A stretch of 64,000 nt of DNA from Saccharothrix ecbatanensis (lineage in GTDB: Bacteria > Actinomycetota > Actinomycetes > Mycobacteriales > Pseudonocardiaceae), in the NCBI RefSeq assembly GCF_014205015.1, contig NZ_JACHMO010000001.1, positions 8,680,001 to 8,744,000 of the forward strand, read 5' to 3'. The first letter of the stretch is position 1. Every line of letters starts with the position of its first letter. Made by a program: the position numbers and the translations under genes. Under the pieces are notes generated by a model. The model worked only from the letters and a program-made list of their open reading frames with translations, was not told the DNA's origin and made no database searches. Shown here piece after piece: positions 1 through 8,432 of this stretch.

Positions 1-1
1 G

Positions 2-1252
2 GAGCTGGCGGGGGAGATGCTGTTCTTCTCCGCCCAGCACGCGTGGGCCGGCCGTGACCTCGACGCCGTCCGCGAGATCGCGTCACTGGCGGCCGACCTG
101 CCCGGAGCCGAGGACACGCGACTCACCGCGCAGGCGGCCACGGGCCTGGACGGCGGCGACGTGCCCGGCGGCATGGCGGCGCTGCGGACCCTGCTCGGCT
201 CGCAGTACGTCGGCGGACCGGGGAACGCGATCACCGCGTGGTGGCACCTCGTGCTCGGCGACGACCAGGCCGCCTACGACTGGGCCTCCCTCCTCGAACG
301 CCAGTCCCGTGCCCAGGGCGCACTCGGCGTCCTGCCCCGAGCCCTCGCCTACCTGGCACGCGGTCGCCTGCACCTCGGGCAGCACCGTGACGCCCGTGCC
401 GCGGCCGAGGAGGGCATGCGGATCGCGGCGGACATCGGCCAGACGTTCAGCGTCGGCTTCCTGGCCAGCGTGCTCGCCGAACTGGCCGCCATCGAGGGTG
501 ACGACGCCCGGTGCGAGGAACTCGTGGCGACTATGACCGACGGCCCGACCCAGTCCGTCCGCGCCGCCTGCGCGCTCGCCCTGCTGGACTTGGGTTCCGG
601 TCGGCACGACGCGGTGCTGGACCGGCTGGCCGACGTCGCCGCCGGCGCGCACCGCCTCTACGCCCTCTCCAGCCTGCCCGACCTGGTCGAAGCGGCCGTC
701 AGGCTCGGCAAGGACGCCATCGCCGAAGACGCCGCCACCTGGTACGACGAGTGGGCGCTGAACACCGGCCGGCTGTGGGCGCAAGCGGTCGCGGCGCGGT
801 GCCGTGCCCTGCTCACCGATGACGAGCAGTGGTTCACCCGAGCCGTCGACCTGCACCGCGCCGACGAAGGCCGTCCGTTCGAACGCGCCCGCACCGAGCT
901 GCTGTACGGGGAGTGGCTGCGCCGGGCCAGACGCAAGGCCGACGCCCGCACGCACCTGCGTTCCGCGTCGGACCTCTTCGAACGCCTGGGCGCCACCCCC
1001 TGGGCGAACCGTGCTCGCACCGAACTCCGCGCCACCGGCGAAAGCCGAGCCGTCCCCGGCCCCAACCCACTGGGCACCCTCACCCCGCAGGAACTCCAGG
1101 TCGTCCGCCTGGCCGCCGAGGGCCTGACCAACCGCGACATCGGCGCGCAGCTCTTCCTGAGCCCTCGAACCGTCGGCTACCACCTCTACAAGGCGTACCC
1201 GAAGCTCGGCGTGACCTCCCGCGCCGGCCTGGGCCGGCTGACCGTCAGCTGA
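2..1252 (+). CDS. LuxR-family transcriptional regulator, C-terminal part (5' end outside window)
   Basis: The frame is open to the first base, so the first ATG at 17 is probably internal and the gene starts upstream. What is visible is an alpha-helical, Ala/Leu-rich repeat region of about 330 residues of the TPR type found in large LAL/MalT-like regulators. It ends in a LuxR/GerE helix-turn-helix (about residues 350-410) with the pattern LTPQE-x-VVRLAAEGLTNRDIG and SPRTVGYHLYK. The family binds DNA through this C-terminal HTH, while the N-terminal part (often an ATPase, not in this window) senses a ligand. The 3' end overlaps the convergent next gene by 8 bases. No target can be inferred. Confidence 0.85.
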   Translation, partial: ELAGEMLFFSAQHAWAGRDLDAVREIASLAADLPGAEDTRLTAQAATGLDGGDVPGGMAALRTLLGSQYVGGPGNAITAWWHLVLGDDQAAYDWASLLERQSRAQGALGVLPRALAYLARGRLHLGQHRDARAAAEEGMRIAADIGQTFSVGFLASVLAELAAIEGDDARCEELVATMTDGPTQSVRAACALALLDLGSGRHDAVLDRLADVAAGAHRLYALSSLPDLVEAAVRLGKDAIAEDAATWYDEWALNTGRLWAQAVAARCRALLTDDEQWFTRAVDLHRADEGRPFERARTELLYGEWLRRARRKADARTHLRSASDLFERLGATPWANRARTELRATGESRAVPGPNPLGTLTPQELQVVRLAAEGLTNRDIGAQLFLSPRTVGYHLYKAYPKLGVTSRAGLGRLTVS

Positions 1253-2072
1253 TCACGCGGGCGGCGGCCACCGGGCGTTCCCCGGTCGTGAACGTGCCGG
1301 CGGACGACGTGTTGACGCTCCACCGGTAGCGGGCGAACCCGCCGGTGGCGTCGGAGGCGTAGAACATCATGTGCCCGTAGCCCGCGCCGTCCGTCTCGGC
1401 GGTCGCGTTGAAGATCCGGTTGTCCGGGAACCGGAAGTAGTTGCCCACCCCGAACACGCCGTGCGGCTCGGACGTGCAGTCCACCACCTCCACCGCGTAC
1501 TGCGTCTCACCGGTGAAGTTCAGGCTCGCGCTGGGCGCCGTGTACACGCCCTTGACCGACCGCACCATCACCACGTGCCCGGTGTTGGTGTCCTGGTCGT
1601 TGCGGTAGTCGATGGCGATCAGGTCGCCCGGACGGAGGTCCGCCACCGCGGTGACGGGCTCGAAGTGCGGGATCTCCCGCTCCGCGAACGCCGCCCGGTA
1701 GTCGCGCGCGAACGGGCTGGAGAGGCCGAAGTGCCTGCTGAAGAACCCCGGAGTCGCCCACTTGTACGTCCGCTTCAGCACCGCGGTCAGGAAGGACGCG
1801 CACTGGCTCTGGTTGACCCAGCCGGACGCGTCACCGGGCGAGCCCCACCGGACCACGTTCGGCTGGTCCGGTTCCTTGTACGTGTTGTTGCCCAACGGGC
1901 ACGTCGGCAGCGACAGATAGCCCACGAGCTGCTCCGCTTCGAGCAGGTGCGGTGTGGACGTCTGATGTGGACGCGGCACAGGGCCCACGGCCAACGCGGT
2001 CGTCCCGAGGGTCGCGGTCACCCCTACGGCAACCGCCGTTCCCCCTAAGAACGATCTGCGCGACAGGTCCAT
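1245..2072 (-). CDS. Tat-exported protein with a possible cysteine-amidase (NlpC/CHAP-like) fold
   Basis: This 275-residue protein starts with a twin-arginine signal (RRSFLGG at residues 5-11, then a hydrophobic Ala/Val core to about residue 29), so it is probably exported folded. The mature part has a Cys in the context QCASFL (C91) near its N-terminal end and a later LRPGDLIAIDY block. After that comes GHVVMV (H166) on a predicted beta strand. The Cys ... Gly-Asp ... His order is what NlpC/P60 and CHAP amidases show, but overall similarity is not recognised and the fold call is inference. It stands alone, convergent with the LuxR gene. Confidence 0.7.
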   Translation of the reverse strand: MDLSRRSFLGGTAVAVGVTATLGTTALAVGPVPRPHQTSTPHLLEAEQLVGYLSLPTCPLGNNTYKEPDQPNVVRWGSPGDASGWVNQSQCASFLTAVLKRTYKWATPGFFSRHFGLSSPFARDYRAAFAEREIPHFEPVTAVADLRPGDLIAIDYRNDQDTNTGHVVMVRSVKGVYTAPSASLNFTGETQYAVEVVDCTSEPHGVFGVGNYFRFPDNRIFNATAETDGAGYGHMMFYASDATGGFARYRWSVNTSSAGTFTTGERPVAAARVIS

Positions 2073-2139
2073 CGTGCGACTCCCCCTTCGATACGGGCCC
2101 GCACACCGTAGTCGAAGGGGGTGAGCCGCACGCGGCGGT

Positions 2140-2376
2140 TCAGCGCACGTAGACCAGCAGCACGGTGGTCAGAACGGTGCACATGGCGAGCATCGTGGCG
2201 ATCCCGGTCATGGCCGCGCCGGCCGACAGGAGCACCCGCGTGAGCATGCCGAGAACTCGGCGGAGAAGTTTGGCCAGGCCCAAGACCAGCGCCAACGCGC
2301 CCATCATGACCATGACGACGACAGGCGACCACTCGGTGGTCCCGGACGATTGGGCAAACGCGGTGAGCGTGTTCAT
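2140..2376 (-). CDS. small two-segment membrane protein, unknown function
   Basis: The longest frame reaches 2421, but the ATG at 2376 gives MNTLTAFAQ and is preceded by a GGGGG stretch at ribosome-site distance, so I chose it (78 residues). The protein has one hydrophobic segment (about 17-35, VVVMVMMGALALVLG) and a second near the C-terminus (about 53-77), separated by a basic loop KLLRRVLG. No family is recognised. It is divergent from the HTH-regulator operon, and the intergenic region between them carries repeated operator-like sites, so both may answer to that regulator. Confidence 0.55.
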   Translation of the reverse strand: MNTLTAFAQSSGTTEWSPVVVMVMMGALALVLGLAKLLRRVLGMLTRVLLSAGAAMTGIATMLAMCTVLTTVLLVYVR

Positions 2377-2400
2377 AGCGACCCCCGGATGGCTTCCTGG

Positions 2401-2565
2401 GTGAACTTCACCTCGAGTCACTGAAGTTGACTGAACCTCAGTAACTTGAGGGTAAGACAGGTGTACTTGAGTGACAAGCCCCTAACGGGGGTACTGGGGC
2501 GTGACTTTTCTCCGCAATAGTGTATGTTTCCCTCTTCAGCTGATACGCTGAAGTTCACTGAAGGG
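2401..2565. promoter_or_regulatory. cluster of operator-like repeats between divergent genes
   Basis: A 15-base motif CTGAAGTTGACTGAA at 2421-2435 recurs as CTGAAGTTCACTGAA at 2548-2562, just before the GTG start of the HTH gene. GTGAACTTCA at 2401-2410 is the inverse of TGAAGTTCAC at 2549-2558. CCTCA/TGAGG arms flank 2436-2451, and ACTTGAGTGAC at 2465-2475 inverts the 2417-2427 segment with one mismatch. These half-sites (TCACT-n-AAGT and its inverse) suggest a multi-site operator, most simply for the adjacent HTH protein. That link is inference. The area is AT-richer than its surroundings. Confidence 0.6.
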
Positions 2566-2574
2566 CGCTCGGAC

Positions 2575-3678
2575 GTGTCTGACGTGGTCGTAACCGGGGA
2601 TTCCCGCTTGTTGGCGTACCGCCTCCGGGCGCTACGCGAGGAACAGTGGCCGGACGTAGCGATCACGCAAAGTGATCTCGCCGAGGCGTTCAGTGCCGAC
2701 AAGCCGGCAAGCGTGCCCCTCCTGTCGTCGTGGGAGAGCCGCACCAAGCCGAAGACGCCCCCGCTGCACCGCCTGGCCGCCTACGCCACGTTCTTCGCCA
2801 CCAAGCGCTCCGTCGCCCAGCGCCCGTACCGGCTGATCCCGGTGGACGAGCTGACCGCCGACGAACAGCGCCGCCGCGACGAGCTCCTGCGCGAGCTCAC
2901 GGACCTTCGGGCCGCCGAACAACGCGAAGTCGGCACGCCGCCCGTGGCGGACCGTCGCGACTCCGGCTTCTGGTACTTCGACGACCGCCACGTGATCACC
3001 ATCGTGGTGGCCCAGCTGCCGGCCGACATGCGGGCGAAGATGCCCTACTCGGACCCGACCCAGCCGGACTACGTCGAGCTGTACACGTACGCCGACCTGG
3101 ACGCCCTGATCGAACTGCACGGCCACATCCGCGCGATCAACCCGCGCAGCCAGGTCAACTTCCGCATCGCGTCGGACCTCGAACCGGACGACTACACCAC
3201 CCACCTCGTGCTGCTCGGCGGCGTGGACTGGAACGTGCTCACGCGCGAGCTGCTGCGGCGGGTCGAGATGCCCGTGACCCAGGTCGCCCGGCACGACGAG
3301 TCGGAGGCGGGTGGGTTCGTGGTGCGCGGCGGCGAGGCCGGGGAACGCCTCTTCGCGCCCAAGCTGGCCACCTTCGGCGGGCACGAGGTCCTGCTGGAGG
3401 ACGTCGGACACTTCTACCGCGGCACGAACCCGTTCAACCACAAGCGAACGGTGACGATCTGCAACGGCCAGTACGGCAGGGGAACCCTCGGCGTCGTGCG
3501 GGCTCTGACCGACGGCAGGTTCCGCGACCGCAACGCGGACTACCTGAAGCGGCGATTCCCGGACCTGGACTCTTACAGCATCCTCACCAGGGTGATGGTC
3601 GTGAACGGCCAAGTGGTCACGCCGGACTGGAACCTGCCGGAATCCCGGCTCTTCGAATGGCCGGAGGGCCAGAGTTGA
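2575..3678 (+). CDS. XRE-like HTH protein with a C-terminal Rossmann-like sensor domain
   Basis: The frame opens at ATG 2524, but GTG 2575 has AAGGG at good spacing and places the HTH near the N-terminus, giving 367 residues. Residues about 10-80 form a lambda-repressor-type HTH (RLRALREEQW, ITQSDLAEAF, SSWESRTKPKTPPLHRLAAYA). A charged helical linker (about 93-118) follows. The remaining 240 residues form an alpha/beta domain with LVLLGGVDWN, a GTNPF step, then TICNGQYGRGTLGVVRAL. The GG-x3-N, NPF and G-x-GT spacing resembles nucleotide- or ligand-binding Rossmann-like sensors, but I cannot name the family. Its stop overlaps the start of the glycosyltransferase gene, so the two are translationally coupled. 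Confidence 0.75.
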   Translation: MSDVVVTGDSRLLAYRLRALREEQWPDVAITQSDLAEAFSADKPASVPLLSSWESRTKPKTPPLHRLAAYATFFATKRSVAQRPYRLIPVDELTADEQRRRDELLRELTDLRAAEQREVGTPPVADRRDSGFWYFDDRHVITIVVAQLPADMRAKMPYSDPTQPDYVELYTYADLDALIELHGHIRAINPRSQVNFRIASDLEPDDYTTHLVLLGGVDWNVLTRELLRRVEMPVTQVARHDESEAGGFVVRGGEAGERLFAPKLATFGGHEVLLEDVGHFYRGTNPFNHKRTVTICNGQYGRGTLGVVRALTDGRFRDRNADYLKRRFPDLDSYSILTRVMVVNGQVVTPDWNLPESRLFEWPEGQS

Positions 3679-4859
3679 ACGCCGCAGCCCACGCGCCGAC
3701 CGGAACCCTGATGCACCCCGGAGCCCTCGGGCAAGCCCAGCCGCACAGCCCCCGGTCGTCGAACCACCATGGTTCCCACCGGCACCTGCTGACCCGCGAC
3801 GCCGTCGCCGCACCGGCGAAGGTGGACGCGATCATCGTGCCCACCTCGCGGCCCGTCGCCTACCTGGAGAACGTGGTCGCGCTCGCCAAGCACCACCGGT
3901 GCATGCTCGTCACGCTGTGCAGCCGCCGTTCGTCCGCGGACGCCGCCACGGCACTCGCCGAACACGCCGGCGTGGAGATCGTCGCCGTCGACATCGCCGA
4001 AGCGCCTCCCAGCCTGATCCCGGAGTTCCGGACCACGACGATGCTGCGCGGCGGCAGGTTCGACCGCCGCACCGACACCAGCCTGAAGCGCAACCTGGGC
4101 CTGCTCCTGGCGGCGGTCGCCGGGTGGGAGCGGGTCGTCTACGTGGACGACGACGTCGTGATCCCGCGGCCCGAGGACCTGGGCGACGCCGTGGGCCTGC
4201 TCGACCGGTTCGTCGGTGTCGGGCTCGCGGTCGGCGGCTACCCGGACAACTCCGTGGTGTGCCACGCCTACCGCGAGGCCGGCGGCGACCAGGACACGTT
4301 CATCGGCACGGGTGCGCTCGCGGTCGGCCGGGAGTCGTTCACGTCGTTCTTCCCCAACATCTACAACGAAGACTGGTTCTTCCTCCTCGACGACACCGGG
4401 TTGGCGCCGTCGGCGGTGACGGGCCTGGCGATCCAGCAGCCGTACGACCCGTACCGGGACACCATGCGGGCCCGTACCGAAGAGCTCGGCGACTGCCTCG
4501 CCGAAGGTCTGTTCGGGCTGTTCGACACCGGGCACGACCTGACCGAGGCCACCGTCGGGTACTGGCGGTGGTTCCTGGCCCGGCGCAGGCGGTTCATCGA
4601 CGAGGTCATCACGAGGGTCACCGACACCCAGCCCGACGGTCCCGCCAAGCTCCGGATGATCGACGCCCTGAAAGCCGCCCGCGGCCGCAACCGCCTCATC
4701 GATCCGCAGCTGTGCGTGGACTACCTCACGGAGTGGCGTGCCGACCGCCAGGTGTGGCGCGACCACGTCGAAACCACCCGTCGCGGCTACGGCGGCCAAC
4801 CCGTGCAGAAACTCCTGGCAGACCTCGGCATGTTGCACCGGTACCGCCCCGGAGCGTGA
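3675..4859 (+). CDS. GT-A-fold nucleotide-sugar transferase-like protein, coupled to the HTH gene
   Basis: A TTG at 3675 overlaps the preceding TGA and sits 7 bases after a GGAGG, so I take it as the start (394 residues). After about 48 disordered residues comes a GT-A core: IIVPTSRP strand, a basic helix, then VVYVDDDVVIP, whose DDD is the expected metal/nucleotide-sugar DxD motif. Downstream are strongly patterned blocks (PDNSVVCHAYREAGG, FFPNIYNEDWFFLLDD, EELGDCLAEGLF) and a helical tail. There is no signal peptide or membrane segment, so it is likely cytoplasmic. Donor and acceptor are unknown. The tight coupling to the sensor-HTH gene suggests one functional unit. Confidence 0.75.
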   Translation: MNAAAHAPTGTLMHPGALGQAQPHSPRSSNHHGSHRHLLTRDAVAAPAKVDAIIVPTSRPVAYLENVVALAKHHRCMLVTLCSRRSSADAATALAEHAGVEIVAVDIAEAPPSLIPEFRTTTMLRGGRFDRRTDTSLKRNLGLLLAAVAGWERVVYVDDDVVIPRPEDLGDAVGLLDRFVGVGLAVGGYPDNSVVCHAYREAGGDQDTFIGTGALAVGRESFTSFFPNIYNEDWFFLLDDTGLAPSAVTGLAIQQPYDPYRDTMRARTEELGDCLAEGLFGLFDTGHDLTEATVGYWRWFLARRRRFIDEVITRVTDTQPDGPAKLRMIDALKAARGRNRLIDPQLCVDYLTEWRADRQVWRDHVETTRRGYGGQPVQKLLADLGMLHRYRPGA

Positions 4860-4863
4860 CGGG

Positions 4864-7122
4864 TCAGCCGGTCAACCGGGCCAGCCGGCGGCGGACCTCC
4901 GCTGCCTCGGGAGCGCCGAGGTCGAGGTAGATCTCCAGCGCGAGACTCCACCGTTCCCGGGCTTCGGCCACCTTTCCCAGCGCCTCGTACGCGTTGGCGA
5001 ACCCTTCGTGCGCCTGCGCCTGCTCATGCCGGTCGCCGATGTCCCGTGCGATGGCGAGTGCCAGTTCGTGGCACGCCAGCACCTCGTCCGTCACCTCCAC
5101 GCGCCGCATCGCGTTGCCGAGCCCGTTGAGCGCTTCCGCCTCCAAGCCGCGGTCGTGGGTGGCGCGGGCGAGGTCCAACGCCTCCTCGTGGTAGGCCTTG
5201 GCTTCACCGTGACGATCCAGGTGCTGGAGTGCGACGCCGATGTCGTTGAGCGCGTAGCCCTGCCGCGGTCGGTCGTCGGTCTCCCGGAACAGCGCCAGCG
5301 CCCGTTGCGCGTGCTCGACCGATTCTTCGTGACGCCCCAGCCGGTGGAGCACGAGCCCCATGTTGTTGAGCACCTGGCCCTGACCCGTGCGGTCGCCCCC
5401 GCTCTCGAACAGCCGAAAAGCGGCCGAACCGCAGGACAGGGCGTCGTCGTGCCGGCCGAGGTGCATTTGCACGTGGCCGAGGTCCGCCAGCGCCAACGCC
5501 TCCACGAGCGGACTGCCCGCCCGCCGAAGCATGGTGATCGCCTGTTCCAAGTGGTCACGGGCTTCCGCGTAGCGACCCAGGCGCTGGTAGACGACGCCGA
5601 GGTTGTGCAACGCCCGACCCTCGGCCGCGTCGTCGCCCCGGTGTCGGCCGGCGGTCACCGCGAGGGAGTGCAGCGTGACGGCGTCGTCGAAATGGCCGTG
5701 TATGTCGAGGAACCGGTAGAGGGTCGTGGACAGCAGGGTCGCGTAGACCGCCCAGGTGGTGTCCACCGTCTGGGCCGCCACCGCCGACAGCGTGGCGCGT
5801 TCGGCCTCCAGCCAGCGCACCGCCTGGGCGTCGTCCACGAGGTGCGCGGGTGATCCACCGTCCGCCGGGAGCGTCGGCCGCCGGTCCCGTTCCTGGGGGA
5901 AGAGGATGTCCATGGCCAGGGACGCGGTGTGCAGGAAGAAGTCGAACAGCCGCTCCAGCGCCGCCTGCTGCGCCTCCTCGGACTCCTCCTGTGATGCGAG
6001 GTCGGCCGCGTAGACGCGGAGCAGGTCGTGCATCTGGTAGCGGCCGACCGCAGTGCGTTCCAGCAGGTGCGCGCGGACCATGGAGTCGAGGAGCCGACGC
6101 ACCCTCGCCGGCGTGGTGTCGATCAGGACCGCGGCGCTGACCGGGTCGAAGTCACGGCCGGGATGCAGGCCGAGCAGGCGGAACGTGCGGGCCTGCTCGG
6201 GTTCGAGGTTCCGGTAGGACCACGACAGCACCGCTCGCACCGCCGTGTACGGATCGTCCCCGGCGTCGAGCAGGTCGAGCCTGCTCTGCTCGTCCGCCAG
6301 GTCCATGACGAGTTCGGCGAGCGTCACCTCCGAGCTGCCGGTGACGAGGTCGGCGGCGATCCGGAGCGCCAGGGGCAGGCGGGCGCAGTGGCGGACGAGG
6401 GAGTCGGCGGCCTCCGGCTCGGCGTCGACCCGGGGGCCGATCAGCATGCGCAACAGGGCGACAGCTTGATCGTGCGGCAGGAGGTCGAGGTTGACGCGGC
6501 GGGCGCCGTCCCGGGAGACGAGCCCGGGTAAGGCGTCACGGCTGGTGACGAGCACCAGGCACGAGGACGTTCCGGGAAGCAGTGGCCGGACCTGGTCGGC
6601 GGAACGCGCGTTGTCCAGCACGATCAGCATCCGGCGGCCGGCGGCGATGCTGCGGAACCTCGCCGCGCGTTCGTCCGCGTCGTGGGGGATGTCGGAGTTC
6701 GGCACGCCCAACGAGCGCAACAGGCCCGCGAGGGCTTCCGCGGGAGGCACCGGCTTGTCCGGGCTGTACCCGTGCAGGTTGACGTAGAGCTGGCCATCGG
6801 GAAACCGGTCGCTCACCCGGTGCGCCCAGTGCGTGGCGAAAGCCGTCTTGCCGACACCGGCGGTGCCCGACACCGCGGAGATCACCAGCGCCGCTGTCGA
6901 CGGAGGCCCCTCGGTCGACGCCAGGAGCAGGTCCAGCTGGGCGAGCTCCTCCAACCGGTCGGTGAACGCGTGCACGTCGGGCGGCAACTCGTGCGGAGGC
7001 GGGACCGGGTCGGAGCGGGTGGAATGCAGGTGCACGCCTCCCGTGATCGCGCCCGCCTGGACGACCGCGCCCGTCGTGCTGGACATGGTGTTGGCCACGT
7101 CGGCCCCGTGCTCGTTCGACAT
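4864..7122 (-). CDS. NB-ARC ATPase with TPR repeats, STAND-class signalling protein
   Basis: The start is ATG 7122 (MSNEHGADV) with GGGAGG 6 bases upstream, giving 752 residues rather than the longer frame. Residues 18-33 hold the GAVVQAGAITGGVHLH lead that often precedes actinobacterial NB-ARC domains. The P-loop GTAGVGKT is at 86-93, with Walker-B-like MLIVLDNA, VLVTSRD (sensor) and LPLALRIAADL (GxP-like) further on. From about 460 to 740 there are at least six TPR units (ALHNLGVVYQRLGRYAEARDH and variants). STAND proteins switch between ADP and ATP states on ligand binding. No SARP or other DNA-binding domain is present, so the output is not evident. Confidence 0.88.
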   Translation of the reverse strand: MSNEHGADVANTMSSTTGAVVQAGAITGGVHLHSTRSDPVPPPHELPPDVHAFTDRLEELAQLDLLLASTEGPPSTAALVISAVSGTAGVGKTAFATHWAHRVSDRFPDGQLYVNLHGYSPDKPVPPAEALAGLLRSLGVPNSDIPHDADERAARFRSIAAGRRMLIVLDNARSADQVRPLLPGTSSCLVLVTSRDALPGLVSRDGARRVNLDLLPHDQAVALLRMLIGPRVDAEPEAADSLVRHCARLPLALRIAADLVTGSSEVTLAELVMDLADEQSRLDLLDAGDDPYTAVRAVLSWSYRNLEPEQARTFRLLGLHPGRDFDPVSAAVLIDTTPARVRRLLDSMVRAHLLERTAVGRYQMHDLLRVYAADLASQEESEEAQQAALERLFDFFLHTASLAMDILFPQERDRRPTLPADGGSPAHLVDDAQAVRWLEAERATLSAVAAQTVDTTWAVYATLLSTTLYRFLDIHGHFDDAVTLHSLAVTAGRHRGDDAAEGRALHNLGVVYQRLGRYAEARDHLEQAITMLRRAGSPLVEALALADLGHVQMHLGRHDDALSCGSAAFRLFESGGDRTGQGQVLNNMGLVLHRLGRHEESVEHAQRALALFRETDDRPRQGYALNDIGVALQHLDRHGEAKAYHEEALDLARATHDRGLEAEALNGLGNAMRRVEVTDEVLACHELALAIARDIGDRHEQAQAHEGFANAYEALGKVAEARERWSLALEIYLDLGAPEAAEVRRRLARLTG

Positions 7123-7307
7123 CCAGAGCCTCCCACCGGATGTCCCGAGCGTATCGATCTCCGGCGGGGGCAAGTACGCCCAAGAGGCCACGCCGGCGTG
7201 CTGCCCTGGTCGAGCCGCACGGCTCCCATGTGGCGGAACGCTCAGTTCTGCGCGCTCGCCGGCGATTAGGCTCGCCTGCTGGAGCGCGGACGAGTGGGAG
7301 GCGTGGC

Positions 7308-8432
7308 ATGACGAGCACCGATGGTCGGCAGAAGTGGCTGACCGTCGCCGAGGAACTGGCCACGGCGTTGCGGGTGGACGCGGCGGAGCGGGATCGGCGC
7401 GGTGCGGAGCCGGTGGCCGAGGTCGACGCGCTGCGACGGTCCGGTGTGCTGGCGATCGGTGACTGGGCGACGCAGCAGGCGGTCACCCGGGTGGTCGGCG
7501 CGGCCGACGCCAACGTCGGGCACCTGCTCGGCTACCACTACCTCCAGGTCTGGCGCAGCGGGCTGTTCGACAGCGTGTCCGTGCCGGTGGGCGACGACAT
7601 CTTCTGGGCAGGGGTCAGCAACCCCCTCGACGCGGCGCTTGAGCTGCGGTCCGTCGACGGCGGGTTCGAGGTCACCGGGCGCAAGACGTTCGCCACCGGC
7701 GCCTCGGTGGCCGACCGGCTCGTTGTCAGCGCCACCCACACCGAGACCGCCGACAAGATCACGTTCACGCTCGACGCGAAGGCCGACGGCATCACCTACG
7801 CGGGCGACTGGGACAACATCGGCCAACGCCTCACGGCCAGCGGCGGAGTGGTGTTCGACCACGTCCACGTGCCCGCTGACCAGGTGCTCGGCGCGCACGA
7901 CGACACCAGCCCGCGCCTCTCCCTCGCCGGCCTCGGTTTCCAGCTCGTGCTCGCCCAGCTGTACGTGGCGATGGCCGAGGGCGCGCTGGCCGAAGCCGCC
8001 CAGTACACCCGCACGACCACCCGCCCGTGGTTCCTCAGCGGCGTCGACAAGGCCACCGCGGACCCGTACATCCTGGGCACCTACGGCGAGCTGGTGTCCG
8101 AGACGCAGGCCGCCGGCTTCCTCGCCGACCACGCCTCGGACAAGCTGCGCCAAGCCTCCGAACGCGGCGCCGACCTGACCAGGAACGAACGCGCCGAGAC
8201 CGCCGCCGCCATCTCGTCCGCCAAGGTCGTCGCCACGAAGGTGGCCAACCAGACCACCAGCCGGGTGTTCGAGCTGTGCGGGGCCCGCGCCACGGCGGGT
8301 GGGTACGCGTTCGACCGGTTCTGGCGCAACGCCCGCACGCTCACCCTCCACGACCCGGTCTCGTACAAGGCCCGCGAGGTCGGCGCGTACTTCCTCACCG
8401 GCGAGCACGCCCCGTACACCGGGTACAGCTGA
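7308..8432 (+). CDS. acyl-CoA-dehydrogenase-fold flavin monooxygenase (DszC/SfnB-like) heading the methionine-salvage operon
   Basis: Start ATG 7308 lies 6 bases after GGGAGG, giving 374 residues. The fold order matches acyl-CoA dehydrogenases: N-terminal helices, a beta domain (GFEVTGRKTFATGASVADRLVV, ASGGVVFDHVHVPADQVLG) and a C-terminal helical bundle ending VFELCGARATAGGYAFDRFWRNARTL-type signature. That tail pattern is typical of the reduced-flavin monooxygenases DszC, SfnB and HpaB-like enzymes rather than beta-oxidation dehydrogenases. Its stop overlaps the ATG of the isomerase gene, and it is first in an operon with mtnA-C-B-D. It may act on a methylthio or other sulfur compound. The substrate is inference. 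Confidence 0.75.
   Translation: MTSTDGRQKWLTVAEELATALRVDAAERDRRGAEPVAEVDALRRSGVLAIGDWATQQAVTRVVGAADANVGHLLGYHYLQVWRSGLFDSVSVPVGDDIFWAGVSNPLDAALELRSVDGGFEVTGRKTFATGASVADRLVVSATHTETADKITFTLDAKADGITYAGDWDNIGQRLTASGGVVFDHVHVPADQVLGAHDDTSPRLSLAGLGFQLVLAQLYVAMAEGALAEAAQYTRTTTRPWFLSGVDKATADPYILGTYGELVSETQAAGFLADHASDKLRQASERGADLTRNERAETAAAISSAKVVATKVANQTTSRVFELCGARATAGGYAFDRFWRNARTLTLHDPVSYKAREVGAYFLTGEHAPYTGYS

Noticed and set aside
7123..7307. SAM or methionine riboswitch before the salvage operon
   Set aside because: The 185-base space shows no conserved aptamer pattern or multi-helix structure that I can trace, only a normal promoter-sized leader.
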